From assembly GCF_026788005.1 (NCBI RefSeq), contig NZ_JABEPE010000011.1, positions 1 to 64,000 on the forward strand: a stretch of 64,000 bases of DNA, written 5' to 3'. The translations under genes and the position numbers were made by a program. Shown piece by piece: positions 47,756 to 56,511 of this stretch (its first letter is position 1; every line of letters starts with the position of its first letter). This DNA is from Alteromonas sp. a30. Lineage in GTDB: Bacteria > Pseudomonadota > Gammaproteobacteria > Enterobacterales > Alteromonadaceae. The notes below the pieces were generated by a model, which had not been told where the DNA came from, did not search any database, and saw only the letters and a list, made by a program, of their open reading frames with translations.

Positions 47756-47858
47756 GCACGGAAAAACCACGCGCCCGTCCCGAAGGCACATATCATAACG
47801 CCCACAAGCTTGTTATGATGACGTTTAATTTGCAGCATTGGAGATTGAAACACTCGTT

Positions 47859-48677
47859 ATGGAGCATTTATCAATTGCTTTTATCGGCGCAGGCAACATG
47901 ACCTCCGCCATCGTTAGTGGCATGGTAAAAAACGGCTACCCTAGCCAATTGATTACCGCCAGCAACCGCAGTTTACCTAAATTGGAAAAACTCAACGCAG
48001 ACCTCGGCATCAATATCACTCAAGATAACCTTGAAGCAGTCGCGCAATCGGATGTGGTGGTATTAGCGGTAAAGCCGCAATTCATGCAGGAAATGTGCGC
48101 CCCATTAGTTGAAGCCGGTGCATTTGAAGGCAAGTTATTTATCTCAATTGCAGCAGGGCTAACTTGCGAGCGTTTATATGAATTTATTGGCGGCAAACAT
48201 GCGCTCGTTCGCACCATGCCAAATACGCCAAGTGCGGTAGGCAAAGGCTTAACCGGCTTGTTCAGCGAAAATGCTAGCCAAGCGCAGCGCGACTTTACTG
48301 AAGCGTTATTTAATATGGTTGGCACCACCGTTTGGGCGAAAGACGAAGCACAAATTAATACTGTGATCGCTGGCGCTGGCAGCAGTCCGGCGTATTTCTT
48401 CTTATTTTTGGACGCCATGCAGCAAAAAGCCGAAGCCATGGGATTCGAACCGCAAGACGCTCGTAACATGGTGCAACAAGCCATGTTAGGTGCAGCGGAA
48501 TTGGTGTGCGCAAGCCCGGACGTCTCGTTAAAGGAATTGCGAGAAAGAGTGATGTCGAAAGGCGGAACGACCGCCAAAGCCGTGGAATATTTTCAAGATC
48601 ATCAGCTCGAAGACATTGTCTCTGGTGCAATGCAAGCAGCGGTTGATCGAGCCGATGAAATGTCTAAGTTATTCTAA
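47859..48677 (+). CDS. proC: Pyrroline-5-carboxylate reductase
   Basis: 272 residues from ATG 47859 (MEHLSIAFIGAGNM); a TTG at 47838 also opens the frame and neither has a clear ribosome-binding site. Reduces pyrroline-5-carboxylate to proline with NAD(P)H. FIGAGNMTSAIVSGM is the nucleotide-binding site, AVKPQFM and VRTMPNTPSAVGKG follow, and the dimer/active-site region GSSPAYFFLFLDAM to RERVMSKGGTTAKAVEYF closes the protein. Confidence 0.95.
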   Translation: MEHLSIAFIGAGNMTSAIVSGMVKNGYPSQLITASNRSLPKLEKLNADLGINITQDNLEAVAQSDVVVLAVKPQFMQEMCAPLVEAGAFEGKLFISIAAGLTCERLYEFIGGKHALVRTMPNTPSAVGKGLTGLFSENASQAQRDFTEALFNMVGTTVWAKDEAQINTVIAGAGSSPAYFFLFLDAMQQKAEAMGFEPQDARNMVQQAMLGAAELVCASPDVSLKELRERVMSKGGTTAKAVEYFQDHQLEDIVSGAMQAAVDRADEMSKLF

Positions 48678-48698
48678 TATTTGAACGATGGTTAATTC

Positions 48699-49238
48699 AT
48701 GAACGCAAGCTATTTTTTAGTTAACACCCTATTTGACTTGTACCTAATGGTGGTGCTTTTACGTCTTTGGCTACAACTGGCTAAAGCCGACTTCTACAAC
48801 CCCTTTAGCCAATTTGTAATAAAGGCAACACACCCGATTGTTGGGCCGCTACGCAAAGTGCTACCTTCCATTGGCAGCCTCGATACCGCCACTTTAGTAC
48901 TGGCATTACTGGTTGCTGGTGCCAAACTGTTTATTTTAGGGCTGCTTGCTGGCGGCATGTACAACATTGTGTCACTGCTTATTGGTGCGGCTTTTGTGGT
49001 GCTAAAAGAAGCGTTATCTCTGATGTTCTGGGTGTTAATTATTCGCGCGTTGTTAAGCTGGGTTAGCCAAGGTCAAAACCCTATTGAGATGGTTATGCAC
49101 CAACTCACCGAACCATTCCTTGCGCCTATTCGCCGCATTTTGCCGCCAATGGGAGGTCTAGATTTATCAGTGTTAGTTGCCATAATTGCACTACAATTTA
49201 TTCAAATATTGATTCAGGATTTAGTAAGAGGTTTTTAA
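48699..49238 (+). CDS. yggT: YggT family membrane protein
   Basis: 179 residues with two YGGT repeats. Each repeat starts with a hydrophobic helix and holds a motif of the type RLWLQLAKADFYNPFSQFVIKATHPIVGPLR, here once near 20-50 and again near 110-145 (ALLSWVSQGQNP...TEPFLAPIRRILPPMGG). Inner-membrane protein; osmotic or potassium-related roles have been suggested. The stop overlaps the next ATG (TAATG). Confidence 0.94.
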   Translation: MNASYFLVNTLFDLYLMVVLLRLWLQLAKADFYNPFSQFVIKATHPIVGPLRKVLPSIGSLDTATLVLALLVAGAKLFILGLLAGGMYNIVSLLIGAAFVVLKEALSLMFWVLIIRALLSWVSQGQNPIEMVMHQLTEPFLAPIRRILPPMGGLDLSVLVAIIALQFIQILIQDLVRGF

Positions 49239-49687
49239 TGAAGGCGTTACATCTCATCAAAGCGATGTGGTTAAGTGGCGTGGTTGCCCTGCTAAGTGGC
49301 TTAAGTGCGTTTAGCGCTCAAGCTGAGCAGTTTAAGGCGTTGGGTGATTGGGAAGTGCATTATATCGTGCTCAACAGCACGTTTTTGCAGCCCGATATCG
49401 CGCAGCAATACGAGATTGTGCGCAGTAAGTACAATGCCTTTGTGAATATCTCGGTGTTAGATAGAGCCTCAAAGCAAGCGCAAGATGTGGTGGTAACGGG
49501 TGAAGCGCGAGATCTACTTGGCAACACCAAAACACTTACCTTTAGCCAAGTAAGAGAGCAGGAATCTATTTATTATTTAGCGCAATTTCCTTTTGATGAT
49601 AACGAAACGTATCGCTTTGAGATCCGTGTTCAGCACGGTAACAACACGCAAACGCTACGTTTTCAGCAGAAGTTAGTTCGGGATTAA
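49238..49687 (+). CDS. DUF4426 periplasmic protein
   Basis: 149 residues. Signal peptide with cleavage near AQA. After it EQFKALGDWEVHYIVLNSTFLQPDIAQQY and NAFVNISVLDR match DUF4426, a beta-rich family typically next to yggT in gammaproteobacteria. Function unknown. Translationally coupled to yggT. Confidence 0.88.
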   Translation: MKALHLIKAMWLSGVVALLSGLSAFSAQAEQFKALGDWEVHYIVLNSTFLQPDIAQQYEIVRSKYNAFVNISVLDRASKQAQDVVVTGEARDLLGNTKTLTFSQVREQESIYYLAQFPFDDNETYRFEIRVQHGNNTQTLRFQQKLVRD

Positions 49688-50011
49688 TGGGGAAGTAGAT
49701 AATTCGTGGGGCAAAGCCAAACTGACATAGATGCTTGCTTCCGTTCTTAGCCACCAACAGAAATTCACCGCAGACTCGCCGTAAATCCTTCCATGGAGGC
49801 TCCGCAGCCGCTTCCTTGCGGCTGAGGGTCTGCTTGTGATTTTTCTGTTGGTGTCTTTTTATTGGTGACTTTCTATCAATAACTTACCATTAAGAATACG
49901 CTTTTTGCTAAGCAACCCATAAGCTCATACTTAAGTCATTAAAATTACACTTTAAACTCATTTCCCAATTATTTATCCTCAAGAAAAATCCTATAAATAG
50001 ACGGGTCGAAT
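49688..50011. other. Intergenic region holding repeat copy 2
   Basis: 324 bases without a gene. It contains the palindromic element at 49752-49853, directly followed by a short T-run. The rest is AT-rich and probably holds the GNAT gene promoter; none was assigned with confidence. Confidence 0.5.
49752..49853. repeat. 102-bp palindromic dispersed element, copy 2
   Basis: Terminal 12-bp perfect inverted repeat (49752-49763 / 49842-49853), AGAC/GTCT (49772-49775 / 49828-49831) and inner hairpin CAGCCGC / GCGGCTG (49805-49811 / 49818-49824). Homologous along its length to 44630-44730. It follows the DUF4426 stop, with TTTTT just after it, so it may act as a terminator there. Confidence 0.9.
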
Positions 50012-51061
50012 ATGGATAACTTGTACTATCAGGAATTTAGGGATATCGACATCAACGATCCTTTTTTCGATTCTCTGAAACAAACTTACACTGAATTTAG
50101 TTTCTGGTTTGCAAGAAAAGCAAACGAAAAAGCCTACGTACTTTATGCTGACAGTCGCATTGTCGGATTCATGTACTTAAAGGTAGAACAAGGCCCAATA
50201 CATGATATTCACCCTCAAATTAGTACAAAATTAGCGCTAAAGATAGGTACTTTCAAATTCGAAAATATCGGGACGAGAAGAGGTCAACGATTCTTAAAAA
50301 AAGCCATAGATAACGCGCTATTTTCGAACGTTGATACAATCTATGTGACTATGTTTGAAGAACAAAAAAAACTCATGGGTATGATTCAAAGGTATGGTTT
50401 TCAAATTCACGGACGGAAAAACACGGCAAATGGCACCGAAGTAGTTTTAACCAAATTCATGAATTCATCAACGGGGTCGTCAATACAAACTTATCCATTC
50501 ATCAGCTTATCTAATAAGCAATATTTAATGTTAAGTATTTATCCAGAACACCACACTAAACTTTTTCCAGATTCCATATTAAAAAATGAAAACGAGGATA
50601 TTGTACAAGACGTTTCCCATACAAATAGTATCCATAAAATTTACATGACTAAAATGGATGCCGTTAACCGCCTTAATCCCGGCGACTTGATTTTGATTTA
50701 CCGGACAACTGACAATTTGGGGCCCGCTGAATATAGATCAGTTGTCACATCATTATGCGTTTTCCAGAGCATTCGCCACATCGATACCTTCGAGAGTTAT
50801 GATGAATATTATGATTACTGCTCTTCGTACTCGGTATTTACAGATGAAGAGCTTCTAGATATTTGGAATACACGAAAGTACCCTTTTATCATAAAATTCA
50901 TGTATAACGCAGCCTTGACAAAACGACTGACTAAAGCTCAACTAGTAGCGAATGTCGGACTCAGTAGAGGTGACTATTGGGGATATAGAAGGCTAACCCT
51001 AGAACAGATTAGAACAGTAATATACTTAGGTGGTGTAAATGAAAGTCTTATTGTCAATTAA
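50012..51061 (+). CDS. GNAT acetyltransferase-like protein with C-terminal PUA/EVE-like domain
   Basis: 349 residues. The N-terminal 150 residues look GNAT-like: strand VLYADSRIVGFMYLKVEQG, then LKIGTFKFENIGTRRGQRFLKKAIDNAL resembling the acetyl-CoA pyrophosphate loop, and VTMFEEQKKLMGMIQRYGF as the last helix-strand. The second half (about 165-349) has NPGDLILIYRT and SSYSVFTDEELLDIW, like PUA/EVE-type RNA- or modified-base-binding folds seen fused to GNATs; that is from memory. It overlaps the ASCH gene by 23 bases. Composition looks more AT-rich than its neighbours. Function unknown; it may acetylate or sense a nucleic acid. Confidence 0.75.
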   Translation: MDNLYYQEFRDIDINDPFFDSLKQTYTEFSFWFARKANEKAYVLYADSRIVGFMYLKVEQGPIHDIHPQISTKLALKIGTFKFENIGTRRGQRFLKKAIDNALFSNVDTIYVTMFEEQKKLMGMIQRYGFQIHGRKNTANGTEVVLTKFMNSSTGSSIQTYPFISLSNKQYLMLSIYPEHHTKLFPDSILKNENEDIVQDVSHTNSIHKIYMTKMDAVNRLNPGDLILIYRTTDNLGPAEYRSVVTSLCVFQSIRHIDTFESYDEYYDYCSSYSVFTDEELLDIWNTRKYPFIIKFMYNAALTKRLTKAQLVANVGLSRGDYWGYRRLTLEQIRTVIYLGGVNESLIVN

Positions 51062-51413
51062 ACCTGAATATGCCGACAAAATCTTAAATGGTACAAAACA
51101 CTATGAATTTCGGAAATCAGCCTTTAAAAGAGAAGGTATAAAAACGGTAGTTGTTTATTCAACTCTCCCCGTTGGTAAAGTTGTTGGTGAATTTGATATT
51201 GAAGAAATACTGACAGATACTCCCGATGAACTTTGGAAGCTTACAAAAGAAAACGCTGGTATTTCAAAAAACTTCTTTGATGAATATTACTCGGGAAAAG
51301 ATAGTGCTGTTGCCATAAAAGTTGGAAACATCCAAAGGTATAAACAGGCCATTGAACTAAGCCAATTGGGCCATGGAATTACCGCCCCGCAATCATACAG
51401 GTACCTAAATTAA
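51039..51413 (+). CDS. ASCH domain protein
   Basis: 124 residues. LLSIKPEYADKILNGTKHYEFRKS is a clear ASCH/PUA-like N terminus (Lys and Arg of the putative RNA-binding groove), then VYSTLPVGKVVGEFDIEEIL and APQSYRYLN at the end, as in small COG4933-type proteins. The ATG lies inside the end of the GNAT gene, so translation is coupled. ASCH domains bind RNA or remove modified nucleosides. The pair is not flanked by a toxin or restriction gene here. Confidence 0.82.
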   Translation: MKVLLSIKPEYADKILNGTKHYEFRKSAFKREGIKTVVVYSTLPVGKVVGEFDIEEILTDTPDELWKLTKENAGISKNFFDEYYSGKDSAVAIKVGNIQRYKQAIELSQLGHGITAPQSYRYLN

Positions 51414-51578
51414 CGAGCGCCCAAGGCGAACTAGCCGACCTTTTTTACCATGCTTATATATATTCATACGATCTCATTCCCAACCCTATTCGCTATGATT
51501 TACGCTAAGCAATTAACGCCATTTAACGCTGATTTTTGAAACGCATTGTTAGCAATAACTGATGGAAGAACACCATTG

Positions 51579-52415
51579 ATGGAAGAAAACTTAGGAAAAG
51601 AACTTGAGCAAGCTGCTGCCATTTATCAAATGGTGATTGAGTTTTTTGTGAATTACAGCTTTCAAATTCTAGGCGCGATTCTTATTTTGCTGCTGGGTTT
51701 GGTGGTTGCTCGTAAAGTGAGTAATTTGCTACTTGCGCTGTGTGATAAAAAAGGCATGGATGTCACCCTCAGTCGCTTTGCAGCCACTTTTGTTAAAATC
51801 GTAACAATGACCATGTTTGCCATCATTGCGCTTGGTAAGTTGGGCATTAGCGTCACCCCCTTTATTGCCACGGTTGGTGCGTTGTCTCTAGGCGCAGGCT
51901 TGGCAGTGCAAGGCTTGGTATCGAACTATGGTGCGGGCCTGAATATTATTCTGACGCGGCCTTACGTGGTTGGCGACACTATTAGCGTGCAAGGCGTAAC
52001 TGGGGAAGTCAAAGAAGTGCGTTTGGCATTTACCATTCTTACCAACGAAGACCAAATCGAAATCAGCATTCCTAACAAGCATATCGTTGGCGAAATCATC
52101 CAAAACTCGTTTAACAATACTTTGGCTGAGCTTTCTATTGGTATTGCTTACAGCGAAGACCCCGACAACGCTATCGAGCTGATTCAAAAGGCGATATCGG
52201 AAATAGATGGCCCAGACAAAGAAAAGCCGCCGCAAGTGGGCATTAGCGATTTTGGCGACAGTTCAGTGAATATCGCTATCCGCGTTTGGTTGCCTACCTC
52301 GCAATATCACACGCTTTTGCATAAAGTGAATAGAGAGGTTTACCGTTCACTAAACGACAACGGTGTGAACATTCCGTTTCCACAACGGGAAGTGCGAATG
52401 CTTACGGATAAGTAA
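51579..52415 (+). CDS. Small-conductance mechanosensitive channel (MscS family)
   Basis: 278 residues from ATG 51579 with GGAAGAA upstream; the frame opens at TTG 51546. Three TM segments (about 20-45, 65-85, 90-115), with the pore helix GALSLGAGLAVQGLVSNYGAGL matching the Ala/Gly-rich TM3 of MscS. The beta domain follows (RPYVVGDTISVQGVTGEVKEV, then IPNKHIVGEIIQN). Length is close to E. coli MscS. Protects against hypo-osmotic shock. Confidence 0.94.
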   Translation: MEENLGKELEQAAAIYQMVIEFFVNYSFQILGAILILLLGLVVARKVSNLLLALCDKKGMDVTLSRFAATFVKIVTMTMFAIIALGKLGISVTPFIATVGALSLGAGLAVQGLVSNYGAGLNIILTRPYVVGDTISVQGVTGEVKEVRLAFTILTNEDQIEISIPNKHIVGEIIQNSFNNTLAELSIGIAYSEDPDNAIELIQKAISEIDGPDKEKPPQVGISDFGDSSVNIAIRVWLPTSQYHTLLHKVNREVYRSLNDNGVNIPFPQREVRMLTDK

Positions 52416-52446
52416 AAGCGAACAAATTGATATTCAGGAGTAAAGC

Positions 52447-52704
52447 GTGTTTCAGGGTGAAAGTGTCGGCATCATTGCGTTAATTGCCAATATCATTATT
52501 CCTTTTATTATTGGCATACTGACATTTCAAAAAACACTGCCATTTTCAATGATTGTGGCAGCGATCACTTCGATGCTTATCGCTGCCTTTTTTCAAGCGC
52601 TGGCTTCTCATTCATTCTTTTCCGTTGCTGTTTTCCTTTCTGCTATCATCGCGATTTTTTCCAGCTGGGCGGGGCGAGCGCTCAGAAAAGTGACGACTAA
52701 CTAG
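52447..52704 (+). CDS. Small three-helix membrane protein
   Basis: 85 residues from GTG 52447, supported by AGGAG seven bases upstream. Three hydrophobic segments (about 7-26, 31-51, 56-75) and a basic C terminus (GRALRKVTTN). Not recognised. 31 bases downstream of the MscS-type channel, probably in the same transcript. Confidence 0.75.
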   Translation: MFQGESVGIIALIANIIIPFIIGILTFQKTLPFSMIVAAITSMLIAAFFQALASHSFFSVAVFLSAIIAIFSSWAGRALRKVTTN

Positions 52705-52761
52705 CGCTGTTTAACTAAATAGCTGTATTTAACGCTTTTAGGTAAAACGTTAAACAAAAAT

Positions 52762-53214
52762 TTAATCCTCTAACTTACAAATGGCCGACTCTAAACCCTG
52801 ACTTAGCTTATCAATCAACGAAATTAGCGTGAGTGCCTCTTCCCTTTCAAGTGTATCAACTTTGCAAATAAGCTGCTGTGGGATCGACTCGGCTTCATTC
52901 TCTGCGGCCTTGCCCTTTTCCGTTAAATGCACAAAACGTGTACGCTTATCTTCCTCGCCTTGAACCACTTCCAGATACCCTTTGCTTTGTAGTTTCTTCA
53001 GAATGAGCGTCATTGCTCCAGCATCGATTTTTGTTGTTTTAACAAGCTCTTGGATAGTCACCCCGCTTTGCTCCCACAGCCCCATCATGGCGACATATTG
53101 AGGATAGGTAATGTCTAACTTTTTAAGTAAAGGACGATATGCACGGGTAAATGCATTGGAAACCGTATAAAAACGATGGCAAATCTGATTTTTAAGCCTT
53201 AGGGCATCAGTCAT
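52762..53214 (-). CDS. ohrR: MarR family regulator, OhrR-type
   Basis: 150 residues. Winged-helix repressor with the redox Cys in QICHRFYTVSNAFTRAYRPLL near residue 12, as in OhrR, and a wing DKRTRFVHLTEKG. Organic hydroperoxides oxidise this Cys and release the DNA. Divergent from ohr with TTTGCA-type palindromes between them, which are the likely operators. Confidence 0.88.
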   Translation of the reverse strand: MTDALRLKNQICHRFYTVSNAFTRAYRPLLKKLDITYPQYVAMMGLWEQSGVTIQELVKTTKIDAGAMTLILKKLQSKGYLEVVQGEEDKRTRFVHLTEKGKAAENEAESIPQQLICKVDTLEREEALTLISLIDKLSQGLESAICKLED

Positions 53215-53235
53215 TTATTCATTCCTCTCCAATAA

Positions 53236-53259
53236 TTTTGCATACAATATAGTTGCAAA
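53236..53259. promoter_or_regulatory. Candidate OhrR operator 1
   Basis: TTTTGCATACAATAT followed by AGTTGCAAA: TTTGCA and TGCAAA arms with an 11-base spacer, in the ohrR-ohr intergenic region close to the ohrR start. Confidence 0.6.
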
Positions 53260-53282
53260 GCGACACCGCTTACTTTAATATA

Positions 53283-53303
53283 TTTTGCATGCAAACAATA
53301 TTC
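53283..53303. promoter_or_regulatory. Candidate OhrR operator 2
   Basis: Contains the 12-bp perfect palindrome TTTGCATGCAAA (53284-53295) followed by CAATAT, sharing TTTTGCAT and CAATAT with operator 1. It lies about 40 bases before the ohr start. Confidence 0.65.
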
Positions 53304-53343
53304 TATATTTAATTCACATAGTAAACGTTACTAGGAGAAGATA

Positions 53344-53772
53344 ATGCAAGCATTACAGCAAGTTGTATATACCGGAATTGCAACCGCAACAGGTGGAAGA
53401 GAAGGGATAGCGCTTTCTGACGATGAATCGCTCAACTTGAAGCTTTCTACACCAAAGGCGTTAGGGGGAGCGGGCGGTTCAGGTACGAATCCTGAGCAAA
53501 TGTTTGCCGCAGGTTACTCTGCTTGTTTTATTGGCGCATTAAAGCACGTTGCTGCCGCAGGCAAAGTTAAATTATCGGATGACATTCAAGTCACAGGAGA
53601 AGTTGATATTGGTCCTGTCGAAACGGGATTTGGCATTGCTGTTCGCCTAACCGTGGATTTAAAAGACTTGGATAAAGAAGTAGCTCAGGCGTTAGTTGAA
53701 AAAGCGCATATGGTTTGCCCATATTCTAACGCAACCCGTGGCAACATTGCGGTTGAAGTTAAACTCGCTTAA
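53344..53772 (+). CDS. ohr: Organic hydroperoxide resistance protein Ohr
   Basis: 142 residues with AGGAGA upstream. Ohr reduces organic hydroperoxides with a Cys pair: GYSACFIGAL (peroxidatic Cys, about 61) and MVCPYSNATRGN (resolving Cys, about 125). YTGIATATGGREG and TNPEQMFAAGYSACF are typical of true Ohr. Divergent from its repressor ohrR. A terminator follows. Confidence 0.95.
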   Translation: MQALQQVVYTGIATATGGREGIALSDDESLNLKLSTPKALGGAGGSGTNPEQMFAAGYSACFIGALKHVAAAGKVKLSDDIQVTGEVDIGPVETGFGIAVRLTVDLKDLDKEVAQALVEKAHMVCPYSNATRGNIAVEVKLA

Positions 53773-53832
53773 TTCTCTGTTCCTCGTTTCAACATTTCAT
53801 TTTTCACGTTTCACTTTTCTCAAAGTGTTTTT

Positions 53833-53863
53833 GGCCGGAGGCGCTTGCTTTCCGGCCGTTTTT
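53833..53863 (+). terminator. Intrinsic terminator after ohr
   Basis: Seven-base GC-rich arms 53833-53839 and 53851-53857 followed by TTTTT. Confidence 0.88.
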
Positions 53864-53874
53864 AAACATTTCTA

Positions 53875-54648
53875 TTATTGTTCTTCACGGGTAAATACTA
53901 AATCCGTACCTTGACTCATACTTTCACTAAATTGGTATCCCGCATAATCAAAGGCTTTTAATTGCTCGACTTCCGCAAGTTGATTCTTAATGATATATCG
54001 CGCCATTAGTCCTCTCGCTTTCTTAGCAAAGAAGCTAATCACTTTATATTCACCGTTTTTCTTATCTTTGAATACTGGCGTGTAGATCTCAGCCTCTAAT
54101 TTGGCTTTTTTCACCGATTTAAAATATTCGTTAGAAGCAAGATTCACTAAAACGTTGTCGCCTTGCTCCGCAAGCGCCATATTCAAGTTGTCGGTGATGA
54201 TCGTTCCCCAAAACTCATATAGATTTTTACCGCGATTGTTAGACAACGACGAGCCCATTTCCAAACGATACGCTTGCATTAAGTCTAATGGACGCAATAA
54301 ACCATACAAACCCGACAAAATACGCAAGTGAGACTGTGCGAAGGTGAAGTCGGCTTCATCTAATGTGTTGGCTTCGAGACCGGTGTAAACATCGCCGTTA
54401 AAGGCCAATACCGCTTGTTTGGCATTCTCTGGCGTAAATGGCAAATGCCACTCTGCAAAACGCTCAGCATTTAATTGAGCCAATTTATCGCTGATTTTCA
54501 TTAATGAACCAATTTCATGCGGCGCTAACTCACGGCATCGTTGAATAAGCTCCTGAGCATCGTCTAATAACCTTGGTTGGGTGTAGGTATCGGTAACGGG
54601 CGCGGTGGTGTAATCCAAATTTTTCGCAGGGGAAATAACAACTAACAT
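53875..54648 (-). CDS. yaaA: Peroxide stress protein YaaA
   Basis: 257 residues. [17 protein letters not shown] is the standard start. Other conserved parts: [50 protein letters not shown] and [11 protein letters not shown], with [17 protein letters not shown] near the end. YaaA lowers intracellular iron and DNA damage under peroxide stress in E. coli; a DNA-binding fold is known. Convergent with ohr. In E. coli yaaA lies next to thrABC and talB, also nearby here. Confidence 0.95.
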   Translation of the reverse strand: MLVVISPAKNLDYTTAPVTDTYTQPRLLDDAQELIQRCRELAPHEIGSLMKISDKLAQLNAERFAEWHLPFTPENAKQAVLAFNGDVYTGLEANTLDEADFTFAQSHLRILSGLYGLLRPLDLMQAYRLEMGSSLSNNRGKNLYEFWGTIITDNLNMALAEQGDNVLVNLASNEYFKSVKKAKLEAEIYTPVFKDKKNGEYKVISFFAKKARGLMARYIIKNQLAEVEQLKAFDYAGYQFSESMSQGTDLVFTREEQ

Positions 54649-54707
54649 AGCATTCTCTATTTTTACTTGGCAGGCACTGATTTTGGCATTCTATCAATGA
54701 TGGTGTG

Positions 54708-55229
54708 TTAATGCAGTTGCAAGGATTGCATTGCATTAACAAAGGCGTGGTACACCTCTTCACTAAAAGCACAGAAGATCACTTTACGTATATCTTCATA
54801 GTGACCGATTTCTTCGGCAACTGTTTGCATGGCAATTTGGCAGCCAGCTTGCAATGGATAGCCGTAAACACCGCAACTGACAGCCGGAAAAGCGATACTG
54901 CGAATGCCATTTTCTCCAGCGCGCGCTAAACACTCTTTGTAACAGGACGCCAACAACTGCGCTTCCCCATGACCACCGCCATACCAGCGCGGTCCTACAG
55001 TATGAATAACATGCTTAGCGGGCAAGTTGTAACCTTGCGTAATTTTAGCATCCCCGGTTCGACATCCCTTTAATTTACTGCATTCCGCTTTTAATTCCGG
55101 CCCAGCAGCTCGATGAATAGCACCATCAACACCGCCACCACCTAATAAGGAATTATTGGCAGCATTCACAATGGCATCCACGGAAAGTCGGGTAATATCT
55201 TCCTGAATAATGGTAATTTTCGCTGTCAT
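54708..55229 (-). CDS. Macrodomain protein, O-acetyl-ADP-ribose deacetylase-like
   Basis: 173 residues. MacroD-type macrodomain: [27 protein letters not shown] (about 18-44) is the ADP-ribose site, HTVGPRW and the loop [13 protein letters not shown] follow. This matches E. coli YmdB and MacroD proteins that deacetylate O-acetyl-ADP-ribose and can remove mono-ADP-ribose. 59 bases upstream of yaaA on the same strand. No sirtuin or ADP-ribosyltransferase is adjacent, so a general role is likely. Confidence 0.93.
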   Translation of the reverse strand: MTAKITIIQEDITRLSVDAIVNAANNSLLGGGGVDGAIHRAAGPELKAECSKLKGCRTGDAKITQGYNLPAKHVIHTVGPRWYGGGHGEAQLLASCYKECLARAGENGIRSIAFPAVSCGVYGYPLQAGCQIAMQTVAEEIGHYEDIRKVIFCAFSEEVYHAFVNAMQSLQLH

Positions 55230-55315
55230 AAATGTATTACCTTAACTGGTTCTAAATAGTTGTTGTTGATTTTCAATCATTTCACACTGGAATTTAGCCA
55301 AAAGGTTAGCAAGTT

Positions 55316-55345
55316 TTGCGCTTTGAGAGTAGCAACCGTTATAAT
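55316..55345 (+). promoter_or_regulatory. Candidate tal promoter
   Basis: TTGCGC (55316-55321), 18-base spacer, TATAAT (55340-55345). The predicted start near 55352 would give a leader of about 170 bases. Confidence 0.55.
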
Positions 55346-55351
55346 GGCGTC

Positions 55352-55477
55352 ATGTTTCAAAGACACGATTCTCCTGAAATCGGCATTGTGCCAGTCGCCC
55401 ATCAGAATGAATACGAATTCAATTCATTAACCAGTCACAATCGTTTATTACGGTTGCACTTGAAAATGAAATATTAA
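55352..55477 (+). CDS. Possible 41-residue leader ORF
   Basis: ATG at the predicted transcription start, 41 codons ending TAA at 55475-55477 (MFQRHDSPEIGIVPVAHQ at the start). No ribosome-binding site, so it would be leaderless. No known family. It may be chance; it sits 43 bases before tal. Confidence 0.25.
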   Translation: MFQRHDSPEIGIVPVAHQNEYEFNSLTSHNRLLRLHLKMKY

Positions 55478-55520
55478 GCCAAATGATACAAGCCCAAGAA
55501 CCTTGTAGTTAGAGGATATT

Positions 55521-56474
55521 ATGACTAACCAATTAGATGCTTTACGCGAAGTTACCACGGTTGTCGCCGACACTGGTGACATCGACGCCATTAAAACTTA
55601 TCAGCCGGTTGATGCCACAACCAACCCGTCATTGTTATTAAAAGCGGCGCAGCTACCGCAATATACTCCTCTACTTGAACAAGCCACAACATGGGCTAAG
55701 TCTCAATCGGATAACGCTACGCAACAGCTTGAAGATGCTAACGACAAATTGCTTGTGTTAATCGGAAAAGAAATTCTTGATATTGTTCCCGGACGCGTTT
55801 CTTCGGAAGTGGACGCTCGATTATCGTTCGATACGCAAGCAACCATTGCAAAAGCGCATCGTTTAGTTGAACTTTATCAATCAGAAGGTATCACTAAAGA
55901 CAGAATTCTGATAAAAATAGCATCGACATGGGAAGGCATTCGCGCTGCTGAACAATTAGAAAAAGAAGGTATAAATTGCAACCTCACATTATTGTTTAGC
56001 TTTGCTCAGGCAAGAGCCTGTGCAGAAGCCGGTGTTTACCTTATCTCACCCTTTGTTGGCCGAATTTTAGACTGGTACAAAGCTAAAAACGGCAAAGACA
56101 GTTACCCTGCATCGGAAGACCCGGGTGTGCAATCTGTGACCAGCATTTATCACTATTACAAGCGTCACGGCTACAACACCATTGTGATGGGAGCAAGCTT
56201 CCGCAATATAGACGAAATAACCGAGCTAGCTGGCTGTGATCGTTTAACGATTAGCCCTGCGCTATTGCAAGAACTGAAAGATTGCACCGATCCGCTTCCA
56301 CTCAAACTAGAAGCGGCTCAAGCAACTGAAACTGCGCCATCTGCGTTAACAGAGGCAGCGTTCCGTTGGGCAATGAATGAAGACGCAATGGCAACGGAAA
56401 AGCTCGCTGAAGGTATTCGTAATTTCACTGTTGACCAAATCAAACTGGAAAAAATGCTACAGGAGTATCTGTAA
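55521..56474 (+). CDS. tal: Transaldolase
   Basis: 317 residues. Moves a dihydroxyacetone unit in the pentose phosphate pathway. [15 protein letters not shown] near 32, [19 protein letters not shown] with the Schiff-base Lys near 132, and [11 protein letters not shown] near 225 match E. coli TalB in length and order. RBS AGAGGA precedes ATG 55521. pgi follows 37 bases later on the same strand. Confidence 0.97.
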   Translation: MTNQLDALREVTTVVADTGDIDAIKTYQPVDATTNPSLLLKAAQLPQYTPLLEQATTWAKSQSDNATQQLEDANDKLLVLIGKEILDIVPGRVSSEVDARLSFDTQATIAKAHRLVELYQSEGITKDRILIKIASTWEGIRAAEQLEKEGINCNLTLLFSFAQARACAEAGVYLISPFVGRILDWYKAKNGKDSYPASEDPGVQSVTSIYHYYKRHGYNTIVMGASFRNIDEITELAGCDRLTISPALLQELKDCTDPLPLKLEAAQATETAPSALTEAAFRWAMNEDAMATEKLAEGIRNFTVDQIKLEKMLQEYL

Positions 56475-56511
56475 CTGCTCTGGTTTGCGTAACTACACAT
56501 TGGGAGATGAC

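Noticed and set aside
44630-49853. CRISPR array or tRNA gene interpretation of the palindromic element
   Set aside because: Only two widely separated copies without regular spacers, and the fold is a single long hairpin rather than a cloverleaf.
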